A DNA stretch of 64,000 nt from Candidatus Baltobacteraceae bacterium (lineage in GTDB: Bacteria; Vulcanimicrobiota; Vulcanimicrobiia; Vulcanimicrobiales; Vulcanimicrobiaceae): assembly GCA_036489885.1 (NCBI GenBank), contig DASXEW010000003.1, positions 1,860,001 to 1,924,000 of the forward strand, read 5' to 3'. The translations under genes and the position numbers were made by a program. Each line of letters begins with the position of its first letter. Within the stretch, counting starts at the first letter, position 1. The notes under the pieces are model-generated. The model ran no database searches and was not told the origin of the DNA. It was given only the letters and a program-made list of their open reading frames with translations. Below are positions 33,891 to 41,887 of the stretch, one piece after another.

Positions 33891-35057
33891 TCATCCAGCC
33901 CGGTTTACGCTCCTGGATGCGTGCCCTTGACTAAGAATATCCGCCAAGCGATCGACATCCTGCACCGTATTGAACATGGCAAACGAGATGCGAATCCCAT
34001 TGCGAACCTGCGAGGCGCGCACATTATGTTGCGCAAGATGCTGGAGCCAAACGCCGGAATCCAGCGCCAGGACATAAATGTGCGAGCGATAGCGGCGTTC
34101 ACGTGGTCCGACGAGACCTATGCCCAGCGCGTCGAGGTGTCCGATCAATCGATCGCCGAGATCTAGGACGTGCTCGGCGATGGCAGGCACGCCGGCGCTC
34201 CGGATGAGGTCGATTGAGGCGTCGAGCGCATGAACGCCGGCGTGATTGTAGTTGCCAAGTTCGAAGCGTCGTGCCCCGTCGGCAAATTCAAACGGTCCCG
34301 GGCCGACGACGAGATCGGCCGGCGGATTCGCCAGCGAAGAGAGCGCGTAATATTCGGGCTCGAGGTTCGCCGCGAGCTCTTTGTCGCAATACAGTATGCC
34401 GATACCCTGCGGCGCCAGAAGACCTTTGTGCGCGCCGGCTGCGAACATCGCGATTCCGAGCTTCTTGACGTCGACGGGAAGAACACCGATCGACTGCATT
34501 CCATCGACGATAAGTTTGATGTCGCGTTCGCGGCAAAACGACGCGAGCCGTTCGAGATCATTACGCTGTCCACTGTGGAACATGACGTGCGATATGGAGA
34601 TTGCGCGCGTGCGTGCGTCGACGAATCGTTTGAACGTTTCAGCGTCGACCCACTTGCGCGATTCCGGGATGAGCCGCACCTCGAGACCCGCTTTGCGGCG
34701 GCCGAGCCAGGCGCATGTATTATTAGGATGCTCGCCCTCAACGAGGAGGACGTTGTCGCCGGGATCGTATCGCAGCGCGTGTGCAGCGATATTTAGGCCC
34801 TCGGACGTGTTCTTAGTGAAAGCGATCTCGGAAGAATCTGCGCCGAGCAGCTCGGCGATTTTCGCACGGACGCCGGCCAGGCGCTCGAGCCACACAGATT
34901 TTGGCCCAGCATTATAATGAGCTTCGTCGTAAAACGACATCAACCGTTCGCGCACGCTCCTTGCAAGCGGCGTCTGAAACGCTGAGTCGAGATACAGCAT
35001 GTGCTCCGTGACGGGGAACTCGCGACGGACGGCATCGACGTCGTAGGCGGTCATCAT
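33891..35057 (-). CDS. class V aminotransferase-fold enzyme (cysteine desulfurase / epimerase-like)
   Basis: 388 residues. Fold-type I PLP enzyme with the Schiff-base lysine in GAHKGLLAPQGIG and EIAFTKNTSEGLNIAAHAL, VEGEHPNNTCAW and VDGMQSIGVLPVDV as class V landmarks. No cysteine lies in the mobile loop where desulfurases have one, so sulfur transfer is unlikely; isopenicillin-N-epimerase-like or kynureninase-like lyases are nearer. It overlaps the ABC ATPase stop by 4 nt and precedes the transhydrogenase gene by 10 nt, so it most likely acts on the compound brought in by this importer. Confidence 0.8.
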   Translation of the reverse strand: MMTAYDVDAVRREFPVTEHMLYLDSAFQTPLARSVRERLMSFYDEAHYNAGPKSVWLERLAGVRAKIAELLGADSSEIAFTKNTSEGLNIAAHALRYDPGDNVLLVEGEHPNNTCAWLGRRKAGLEVRLIPESRKWVDAETFKRFVDARTRAISISHVMFHSGQRNDLERLASFCRERDIKLIVDGMQSIGVLPVDVKKLGIAMFAAGAHKGLLAPQGIGILYCDKELAANLEPEYYALSSLANPPADLVVGPGPFEFADGARRFELGNYNHAGVHALDASIDLIRSAGVPAIAEHVLDLGDRLIGHLDALGIGLVGPRERRYRSHIYVLALDSGVWLQHLAQHNVRASQVRNGIRISFAMFNTVQDVDRLADILSQGHASRSVNRAG

Positions 35058-35824
35058 GAGATCGCGGAAAATCGGCGCATGAACCGCTGGAGACGTTCGT
35101 CACGCGGGCGATCGATGAGATCGCGAGGTATTCCCTCCTCGACAATCGTCCCGTCGGCAAAGAACACCATTCGATCGGCGACGTCGCGCGCGAAGTGCAT
35201 CTCGTGCGTCACAACGAGCATCGTCATGCCCTCTTCGGCAAGACTTCGCATGACTTGCAGAACTTCGCCGACCAGCTCAGGGTCGAGCGCGGACGTAACC
35301 TCGTCGAACAGCATCAGGCTGGGGCTCATCGCGAGGGCACGCGCGATGGCGACGCGCTGCTGCTGCCCACCGGATAGGTTGGCGACGTGTTCGTGCGCCT
35401 TGTGTTCCAGACCAACTTTCGCAAGCAACTCGCGCCCGCGCGCGGTCGCATCCGGGTGCGACTCGCCTTTGACGTGAATAGGTCCAAGCGTGACGTTGTC
35501 GAGGGCTCGCAGGTGCGGAAACAAGTTGAACGATTGAAAGACCATGCCGACTCGCGTGCGCAACAGCTCGTTCTCACGCTCGCGGCGCTTGCGTCGATTT
35601 CCCTGGGCGTCGACCGTGTATCCAACGGATTCGCCGTCCACCTCGATCGTGCCGTGATCGTAGTCTTCCAAGATGTTGATGCAGCGCAGCATCGTGCTCT
35701 TACCCGAGCCGCTCGCTCCAATGATCGCGAGCACCTCGCCGCTCTCGACATCGAGATCGACCCCGCGCAAAACTTCGAGGTCTCCGAACGATTTGCGCAG
35801 CCCGCGGATGCGAAGCTTCGGCAT
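35054..35824 (-). CDS. amino-acid ABC transporter ATPase (GlnQ-like)
   Basis: 256 residues from ATG 35824, sharing TAATG with the permease stop. Walker A GASGSGKST, signature LSGGQQQRVAIARAL, Walker B LMLFDEVTSALDPE. An insert of about 20 residues with RRKRRERENELL before the Q-loop is typical of the HisP/ectoine-type branch. It drives the importer formed with 35824-37960. Confidence 0.93.
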   Translation of the reverse strand: MPKLRIRGLRKSFGDLEVLRGVDLDVESGEVLAIIGASGSGKSTMLRCINILEDYDHGTIEVDGESVGYTVDAQGNRRKRRERENELLRTRVGMVFQSFNLFPHLRALDNVTLGPIHVKGESHPDATARGRELLAKVGLEHKAHEHVANLSGGQQQRVAIARALAMSPSLMLFDEVTSALDPELVGEVLQVMRSLAEEGMTMLVVTHEMHFARDVADRMVFFADGTIVEEGIPRDLIDRPRDERLQRFMRRFSAIS

Positions 35825-36468
35825 TAGTGTTGGAATCCAAGCCGGCGTTCCGCCGAACGCGCCAAAGACGTCAGAGCGAAACAGATAACGAAATAGAGAA
35901 AGAGCGCAAACCCGTAGATTTGGAAGGGGGCGATCGTTCGTTGCGCGACCTCGGTGCTTGCCGTCGTGAGCTCCCAAGCGCTGATGACCGAGGCGTAGGA
36001 CGTTCCTTTGATGAGAATGATCGCAACGTTGATGAGCGGCGGGATGGCCGTACGTGAGGCGATTGGCAAGATGACCAGACGTACGCGCGCCCAAAAAGAA
36101 AGACCGATGCTCTTCCCGGCGTCGATCTGCCCTCGGGGAATCGCAATGACTGCGCCGCGCACGACCTCACTGATGAAGAACGTGAAATAGAGGCTCAACC
36201 CGATGACCGCGGTCGAGTACGGATCGATGTCGATTCGGATCAGCGGCAAGGAGAAGTAGATGAAGTACAGCACCACGAGGAGCGGGATTCCGCGCACCGA
36301 GTAGACGCCGATCTGATTCAGAATGACGATCGGCCAGAATCGAAACGCCGCGAGTACGCCGATTGCCGTCCCGAGTGCGAGGCTGATGCTGAGGCTGACA
36401 GCGGATAGCCACAGAGTGTTTCCGGCAGCCTTGAGCAAATATGGCGCATTCTCGATGATGACGTGCAT
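35824..36468 (-). CDS. amino-acid ABC transporter permease
   Basis: 214 residues, five helices, HisM/GlnP type. It carries YLLKAAGNTLWLSAVSLSIS, YSVRGIPLLVVLYFIYFSLP and the EAA loop AGKSIGLSFWARVRLVILP. Six nucleotides separate it from the upstream permease gene, and the two should form the heterodimeric channel. Confidence 0.92.
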   Translation of the reverse strand: MHVIIENAPYLLKAAGNTLWLSAVSLSISLALGTAIGVLAAFRFWPIVILNQIGVYSVRGIPLLVVLYFIYFSLPLIRIDIDPYSTAVIGLSLYFTFFISEVVRGAVIAIPRGQIDAGKSIGLSFWARVRLVILPIASRTAIPPLINVAIILIKGTSYASVISAWELTTASTEVAQRTIAPFQIYGFALFLYFVICFALTSLARSAERRLGFQH

Positions 36469-36474
36469 TGCGCT

Positions 36475-37131
36475 TTACTCCGCGAAGCGGAGTCGTTGCT
36501 CCAGCGCGCGCATGCCGACCGTGATCACGCCCGTGACCACCAAGTAGTAAATTGCGACGGCAACAAACGCAAGCGACGTGGCTGCGGTTTGTTCGGCCAG
36601 CGTCCGGGCTTGAAGTGTCAGCTCCATGACGGCAATCGTAGATGCGACTGAGGTGTCTTTCACGATCTGGACCAACTCGTTGCTGATCGCCGGAAGCGTT
36701 CGTACGACCGCAAGTGGCAGCGTCACGAGCCGCAGTGTTTTCCAGTAACCCATCCCAAGCGCTTTGGCTGCCTCTTTGTGCCTGCGGCTGACCGATTGAA
36801 ATCCGCCTCGATAAACTTCGGCGAAGAACGCCGCATGCTGCGTCGCGAGCGACAGTGCCGCGGCCTGGAAGGGTGATAACCGCAAACCTATCAGCGGTAG
36901 CCCGAAGAAAAAGAAGAACATCTGGACGAGTAGCGGCGTATCGCGAAGCACCTCGACATAGGCTGCAACAAGCCACCGAATCCACGTCCAACGCGAATTC
37001 CGTAGCAGCGCGAGTCCAAGTCCGGCGATTGCCGAGATCACGATCGCGATGATCGCAAGCTCGAGCGCCGTCCAGAGTCCCGGCAGCAGGCGTGGAAATA
37101 CGTACGCGAGCTGCCGGGCAAAGGCGTTCAA
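36475..37131 (-). CDS. amino-acid ABC transporter permease
   Basis: 218 residues, five helices, HisQ/GlnP type. Landmarks are LLPGLWTALELAIIAIVISA, VEVLRDTPLLVQMFFFFFGL and the EAA loop EAAKALGMGYWKTLRLVTL. It starts 1 nt after the binding-protein stop and is the partner of the 35824-36468 permease. Confidence 0.92.
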   Translation of the reverse strand: MNAFARQLAYVFPRLLPGLWTALELAIIAIVISAIAGLGLALLRNSRWTWIRWLVAAYVEVLRDTPLLVQMFFFFFGLPLIGLRLSPFQAAALSLATQHAAFFAEVYRGGFQSVSRRHKEAAKALGMGYWKTLRLVTLPLAVVRTLPAISNELVQIVKDTSVASTIAVMELTLQARTLAEQTAATSLAFVAVAIYYLVVTGVITVGMRALEQRLRFAE

Positions 37132-37132
37132 G

Positions 37133-37960
37133 TTATCTCTCGGGTGGAGCGTGCACGCCGAACCACTTCATGTAGACCTTGTCGTAGTCCGTGTACAGTG
37201 AACCGTGCCGCATCTCATGAACTAGCGTGTTGAGGTAAAGCCACCACTGGAAGTCGCCTTGTTTCATGAAGATGGCATTGTTATACGTCCCCTGCGTAAC
37301 ACCGGGAAGCATCCGCAGCTCATTTTCGTGTTGGCTGACGATCCATGCCAAGAACGGACGATCCGTGCATGCGGCTTGCGCTTGTCCGCTGAGGACGGCG
37401 GCGTATTGGGCGGCCTGCTGCGTAAGATAGATCGCTTTGGATTTCGGATAGAGCAGTTCGTGCCGTTTGTGGTCCGGATCGACGTTGAGGAACGCGATCG
37501 TGACCTTGGGATTGTTCAGGTCCGAGAAGCTATGGAGCGGTGAGTTCTTGCGAACCAGGCACCCGTTGCCCGAATCGATGTAGCCTTCCGTGAAGGCCGC
37601 CTGCAGAAGGCGCGCCGGATAGACCGTCGTCACCATAATGCCGAAGTCGGCCCGGCCGCTATTGACGGTCTCGAATCTACCGTCAAACGTCGTGCGGACG
37701 AATTCGATCTTGTTTTCGTCGTTGAAGAGCGCCTTTGCGATCAACTTGGCGATGTCGATGTCGAAGCCGGCGAGCTGGCCGTCCTTGTCGACAAATGCAA
37801 AGGGCGGCGAACCGGTCGTCGTCGCGACACGGACGGTTCCGCGTTGCTGGACCTCGGCGAGAAGCGATGCTGCTTGTGCGTTTACCGGACGGGCCTGCAT
37901 CGTGAATGGAGCCACGGCGAGCAACGAACAAGCAAGGAGCATACGAACAATTCTAGACAT
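37133..37960 (-). CDS. amino-acid ABC transporter substrate-binding protein
   Basis: 275 residues from ATG 37960, chosen for the AAGGAGGCG ribosome site just upstream. The signal peptide is SRIVRMLLACSLLAVAPFTM. SBP_bac_3 fold: VRVATTTGSPPFAFVDKDGQ, GFDIDIAKLIAKAL and RADFGIMVTTVYPARL. It has two cysteines (GNGCLVRK, QAACTDRP) that could form a disulfide. The ligand is unknown. It lies directly downstream of the SelA-fold enzyme gene. Confidence 0.9.
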   Translation of the reverse strand: MSRIVRMLLACSLLAVAPFTMQARPVNAQAASLLAEVQQRGTVRVATTTGSPPFAFVDKDGQLAGFDIDIAKLIAKALFNDENKIEFVRTTFDGRFETVNSGRADFGIMVTTVYPARLLQAAFTEGYIDSGNGCLVRKNSPLHSFSDLNNPKVTIAFLNVDPDHKRHELLYPKSKAIYLTQQAAQYAAVLSGQAQAACTDRPFLAWIVSQHENELRMLPGVTQGTYNNAIFMKQGDFQWWLYLNTLVHEMRHGSLYTDYDKVYMKWFGVHAPPER

Positions 37961-38001
37961 GCGGCGCCTCCTTCGGCGGAAAGTGCGTGGGTGAGAGTCG
38001 A

Positions 38002-39267
38002 TCAACCGAAATAGAGTGAGCTCAACGCTTGAGGCTTTGCGAGCATGCCCGCGAGCGCGTCCAGCGATTTGTCGACCGCGTCGACATAGGCCTGTGTTCC
38101 ACCGAAGCGCGAGAGCGTCTCGGGTGGAATGAACTTGACGAGCAGGTCGCCCGTGCCGGGCGGCACGCCGACAAAGTGTACGGTCAGCACACCGTAATTT
38201 TCCAAGAGCAACATGCAGAGTGCGGCCGTCGCCTCGAATGGAACGATCGGCGGCGTCGTCGTCCCGGCTCGCCGCATCGCGGTTTGCAGGATGTCTTCTC
38301 CGAGAAGTGCTCCGATGACGGGCGTTTCCGAAACGGTGTCCCCGAGGCGTGAGCGCAACGCCGCCGTTAGTCCTTTCGTGCACGCAACCAGCTCGCGAAC
38401 GCGCTCGGGCGTATACGATTCGAGCGTATGAACGATCGCGGGATAGAGCAGCGGGCGCACTTCCATTGCGAGTTCCCAGCTCCGCGCGCGGGCTTTTCCA
38501 ACCAAGTCGGCGCGACCGGCAAGTAACCCGAGACGTGGACCGCGCGTTCCGTATTTGTCGAGACCCGTCGCAACCGCATCGACACCCAGATCAAGAAGTC
38601 GTGGTTGATCGAAGATCGCCGGACCGACCCGGGCTCCGCCGGCGTCGTCTGCGTACACGGTGATGCCGCGCGCACGAGCCGCAGCGATGACGCGTTTGAT
38701 CTGATCGAGCTCGAGAATTTCGTAGGTGACGGCAAGGCGCGTCATGATGACGAGCGCGACGCGAGGTTGGCGCGCCAGCTCTTCCTCGAACTGCTGTGCA
38801 CCGACGGTGTCGATGAAGGTTCCACCGGCAAGATTCACCGCGCGAGGGACCGAGGGATGACTGTGACTTGCCGTAACTCCGATGACGACGTCGCCGGGCT
38901 TTACCGTTACCTGGGCAACTGCAATCGTGGCGCCGGTGAGGCGATTGAAGGCCGCCACATCGTGCTCAGGTGCTTTTCCGCCCAAGTGTTTGAACGTAGC
39001 ATCGCGCAGCCGATCCGCATAGAGAGACGGCGCCAGCTCGTCGGTGACGAATGCAAGCTCATCCGGCTCCATCGGGAGGCCGTGCTCGAGTCCCGTAAAG
39101 TTGTAAACCTTATCGAGACCGCGCGAACGGATGACGCGCCATGCGCGCTCGAGCTTTTTGAAGTCGGTCTCCGTGCTCGTCAGGATGCGGCCGCGTGCAT
39201 ACGGTAGCCCCGCCGCAAGCGGATTCCCAAAACGATCGGTTCGCTGGCTTGGAAGGTCCTTGATCAC
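38002..39267 (-). CDS. SelA-fold PLP-dependent enzyme of unknown specificity
   Basis: 421 residues from GTG 39267, overlapping the regulator stop as GTGA. Fold-type I PLP enzyme: VIGVTASHSHPSVPRAVNLA, the PLP aspartate in YADDAGGARVGPAIF and the Schiff-base lysine in ATGLDKYGTRGPRLG. The layout resembles the SelA / D-glucosaminate-6-phosphate ammonia-lyase group rather than transaminases. No selD or selB is nearby, so it is not selenocysteine synthase. Second gene of the GntR-headed operon that also carries an amino-acid importer; an ammonia-lyase or beta-elimination role on the imported compound is a reasonable guess. Confidence 0.7.
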   Translation of the reverse strand: MIKDLPSQRTDRFGNPLAAGLPYARGRILTSTETDFKKLERAWRVIRSRGLDKVYNFTGLEHGLPMEPDELAFVTDELAPSLYADRLRDATFKHLGGKAPEHDVAAFNRLTGATIAVAQVTVKPGDVVIGVTASHSHPSVPRAVNLAGGTFIDTVGAQQFEEELARQPRVALVIMTRLAVTYEILELDQIKRVIAAARARGITVYADDAGGARVGPAIFDQPRLLDLGVDAVATGLDKYGTRGPRLGLLAGRADLVGKARARSWELAMEVRPLLYPAIVHTLESYTPERVRELVACTKGLTAALRSRLGDTVSETPVIGALLGEDILQTAMRRAGTTTPPIVPFEATAALCMLLLENYGVLTVHFVGVPPGTGDLLVKFIPPETLSRFGGTQAYVDAVDKSLDALAGMLAKPQALSSLYFG

Positions 39268-39977
39268 TTGATTTTCCCTCTGTGAGTTGCTACGGAAAGC
39301 AATGGATAGTGGTCGTAGTGTTTGGTGACCGCCGCAACGGCGGCGGTGAGATCTTTGCGCCGAATGGCGTCGGCGATTGCCGCGTGCATGCGTAACGAGA
39401 TTTGCGCGGTGTGTGGTGTGTAGCGTTCGTGTAGGAGCCACTGATCGTTGCGATGGCGCTCGATCAGTTCGGCGACGGCGTTTAGCAAGAAGGGATTGTG
39501 TGCGGCTGCGGCCACCTCGAGATGGAAATCGAGCGTGGCCAGCAGGTAGTCTTTGAGTTCTCCCTTTTCCACCAGCGTCGAGAGTGCGCGCATCTTGCGG
39601 TTGAGTCTGGCCATATCGGCGCGCGTCGCCTTGCGCACCGCGAGGCGTACGCACGCGACCTCAAGCGCTTCGCGCGCTTCGAGCGTTTCGGCGATGCCGA
39701 TTCCGGCTAGCACGGTGCGCCGGTCGCGTTCGAAGTCGGGCTTAGGTGCGCTCGCAACATAACTGCCGTCCCCGACGCGCGTATCGATGTAGCCGGCGAG
39801 CTGTAGTGCGGCCAGCGCTTCGCGGACGGCCGCGCGGCTCACGCGATGGCTCGAGGCCAAGGTGCGCTCCGGAGGCAGACGCATCCCGATCGCCCACTCC
39901 CCCGAGCTGATGTACTGCAAGAGGCGATCGACGAGCTGGTGACTTTTCTTTGGGAGCGCGAGAGCCCGAGCTTCCAA
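39264..39977 (-). CDS. GntR-family (FadR subfamily) regulator
   Basis: 237 residues. N-terminal winged helix (LVDRLLQYISSGEWAIGMRL, then PPERTLASSHRVSRAAVREA) and C-terminal all-helical FCD domain with metal-ligand-like residues (DFHLEVAAAAHNPFL, RMHAAIADAI). It heads an eight-gene minus-strand operon. Two adjacent GGTNNNACC palindromes at 39997-40014, 20 nt upstream of its start, match the FadR-subfamily operator pattern, so it likely represses its own operon and possibly the divergent carboxylase operon. Confidence 0.9.
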   Translation of the reverse strand: MEARALALPKKSHQLVDRLLQYISSGEWAIGMRLPPERTLASSHRVSRAAVREALAALQLAGYIDTRVGDGSYVASAPKPDFERDRRTVLAGIGIAETLEAREALEVACVRLAVRKATRADMARLNRKMRALSTLVEKGELKDYLLATLDFHLEVAAAAHNPFLLNAVAELIERHRNDQWLLHERYTPHTAQISLRMHAAIADAIRRKDLTAAVAAVTKHYDHYPLLSVATHRGKIK

Positions 39978-39996
39978 TGGCCCACCCTATTCCACC

Positions 39997-40014
39997 GGTA
40001 TGACCGGTCAGACC
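39997..40014. promoter_or_regulatory. tandem GGTNNNACC operator sites for the FadR-type regulator
   Basis: GGTATGACC (39997-40005) and GGTCAGACC (40006-40014) lie edge to edge, followed by AATT. Read on the minus strand they give AATTGGTCTGACCGGTCATACC, close to the PdhR/FadR-type consensus TGGTNNNACCA. They lie between the regulator start and the BCCP gene, within 100 nt of both. Confidence 0.65.
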
Positions 40015-40094
40015 AATTTAGCCCGTGGTGCCGGTGCTGTCAAGACGCCGTTTGGAAGGGCTGCGGAATCTTTTGCGGGCATGGCTCGCATTCG

Positions 40095-40535
40095 ATGGCA
40101 GATCTGAACTACGACGATGTTCGCAAGATTCTCGCGATCCTCGACGCATCGACGCTCGACGAAGTGCACATCGAAATCGGCAATTTTAAGCTCGACGTGC
40201 GTCGTCGCGGCGCAAGCGCACCGCTGCCCGCGGCGCAAGCCAAGCCGCCGCCTGCGCCCGCGAAAGCGCCACCGAGCGTAGTGCTTGCGCCGGGGCAATT
40301 CGCACTCACCGCGCCGATGCTTGGAACACTTTATCGCGCTCCCTCGCCCGATGCGCCGCCATTCATACAAGTCGGTGGCGTTGTCTCGGCGGACGATACG
40401 CTTTGCATCATCGAAGTCATGAAGCTGATGAACACGATCAAAGCCGAGAAGCCGGGCCGCGTCGCCGCGATCGTCGCCGAAAACGGAACGCTCGTCGAGT
40501 TCGGCCAGACGCTGATCGTTTTCGATCCGCTGTGA
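40095..40535 (+). CDS. biotin carboxyl carrier protein (AccB-like)
   Basis: 146 residues from ATG 40095. The order is AccB-like: N-terminal helical segment (residues 1-37), Ala/Pro-rich linker (40-62), and a biotinyl domain ending in IVFDPL. Biotin would be attached to Lys110 in IEVMKLMN, the canonical site. First gene of a coupled set with biotin carboxylase (GTGA overlap) and a carboxyltransferase of the pyruvate-carboxylase type, so it serves that complex rather than, or as well as, fatty-acid synthesis. Confidence 0.92.
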   Translation: MADLNYDDVRKILAILDASTLDEVHIEIGNFKLDVRRRGASAPLPAAQAKPPPAPAKAPPSVVLAPGQFALTAPMLGTLYRAPSPDAPPFIQVGGVVSADDTLCIIEVMKLMNTIKAEKPGRVAAIVAENGTLVEFGQTLIVFDPL

Positions 40536-41887
40536 TCAAACGTGTTCTGGTTGCGAACCGCGGCGAGATCGCGGTGCGCGTGATCTCGAGTTGCCGCGCG
40601 CTCGGAATCGAAACCGTCGCCGTCTATTCGGACGCCGATCGCAGCGGACGTTGGCTTACGCTCGCCGATCGTGCGGTGTGCATCGGTCCCGCAACGGCAG
40701 CCAAGAGCTACCTCGCAGCGCCCGCACTCATCTCGGCGGCCCTCGGAACCGGCTGCGATGCAGTGCATCCGGGGTACGGCTTTCTCGCAGAGAATGCCGA
40801 GTTCGCACGCTTGTGCGAAGAGAACGCGATCAGCTTCATCGGTCCGGCACCTGACGCGATCGCGCAAATGGGGAACAAGATTGCCGCTCGCGCTATCGCG
40901 CGCAAAGCCGGCGTTCCGACGATTCCGGGCTCCGAGGGTCGTCTTGCAGGCATCGATGCGGCGCGGCGAATCGCGGATGAGGGCGGTTATCCGCTCTTGC
41001 TCAAGGCGGCGGCCGGTGGCGGCGGACGCGGAATGCGCGTCGTGAGGAGTGAACGCGAGCTCGGCGAGCGCTTTGCCGAAGCCGAATCCGAAGCGCGCGC
41101 GGCCTTTGGTGACGATGCGCTGTACGCGGAAAGATTTCTCGAAGGTGTCCGGCACATCGAAGTGCAGCTCGCAGGCGACGGCCGCGACGTGATTCATCTC
41201 GGCGAACGCGATTGCACGTTGCAACGGCGTTCGCAAAAGTTGATGGAAGAAGCGCCCAGCGTGGTGTTGGATTCGGAGGTGCGCGAGCAACTAACCTCGG
41301 CGGCCGTGGCACTCGGGAAGCGAATCAACTATCGCAGTCTCGGGACGATCGAATTCGTCTACGAGCCATCGAGTAAAGCGTTTTATTTCTTGGAGATGAA
41401 CACGCGAATTCAAGTCGAGCATCCTGTGACCGAGATGATAACGGGTCTCGATCTGGTCGCCGAGCAGCTGCGCATCGCGGGCGGCGAATCTCTCTCTTTG
41501 CAGCAAAACGACGTGCGGATGAGCGGGCACGCGATCGAATGCCGCATCAATGCCGAAGATCCCGAACGTGATTTTCGTCCTTCGCCCGCGGCGATCGAGG
41601 CTTGGGACCCGCCCTCGGGTGAGGGCATTCGGATCGATACCCACGCGTACGCCGGATACACGATTCCCCCGTTCTACGACTCGATGATCGCGAAGCTGAT
41701 CGTCTGGGGCGAAGATCGCGCGCAAGCGCTCGAACGAGCGCGCAGTGCGGTCGCTGGTTTCCGCATCGAGGGACCGCGTACGACGCTCGGTCTACACGCG
41801 AACTTGTTGCGCGATTCAAACGTCATAGCAAATCAGACCGATACGACGTGGGTCGAGCGCGAGTTCTTGAAAACGGCCGTCGCGTGA
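40532..41887 (+). CDS. biotin carboxylase (AccC-like)
   Basis: 451 residues from GTG 40532. ATP-grasp enzyme: IKRVLVANRGEIAVRVISS at the start, GCDAVHPGYGFLAENAEFA, the glycine-rich loop AAAGGGGRGMRVV and the catalytic stretch EMNTRIQVEHPVTEM. It carboxylates biotin on the carrier protein using ATP and bicarbonate. Length and motifs are full. It is coupled to both neighbours by 4-nt overlaps. Confidence 0.94.
   Translation: MIKRVLVANRGEIAVRVISSCRALGIETVAVYSDADRSGRWLTLADRAVCIGPATAAKSYLAAPALISAALGTGCDAVHPGYGFLAENAEFARLCEENAISFIGPAPDAIAQMGNKIAARAIARKAGVPTIPGSEGRLAGIDAARRIADEGGYPLLLKAAAGGGGRGMRVVRSERELGERFAEAESEARAAFGDDALYAERFLEGVRHIEVQLAGDGRDVIHLGERDCTLQRRSQKLMEEAPSVVLDSEVREQLTSAAVALGKRINYRSLGTIEFVYEPSSKAFYFLEMNTRIQVEHPVTEMITGLDLVAEQLRIAGGESLSLQQNDVRMSGHAIECRINAEDPERDFRPSPAAIEAWDPPSGEGIRIDTHAYAGYTIPPFYDSMIAKLIVWGEDRAQALERARSAVAGFRIEGPRTTLGLHANLLRDSNVIANQTDTTWVEREFLKTAVA

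Noticed and set aside
33891-35057. Cysteine desulfurase (IscS/SufS)
   Set aside because: No catalytic cysteine is visible in the mobile loop and no Fe-S assembly genes adjoin it.
38002-39267. Selenocysteine synthase (selA)
   Set aside because: The fold is similar, but no selB, selD or tRNA-Sec is present and the gene lies in a catabolic importer operon.
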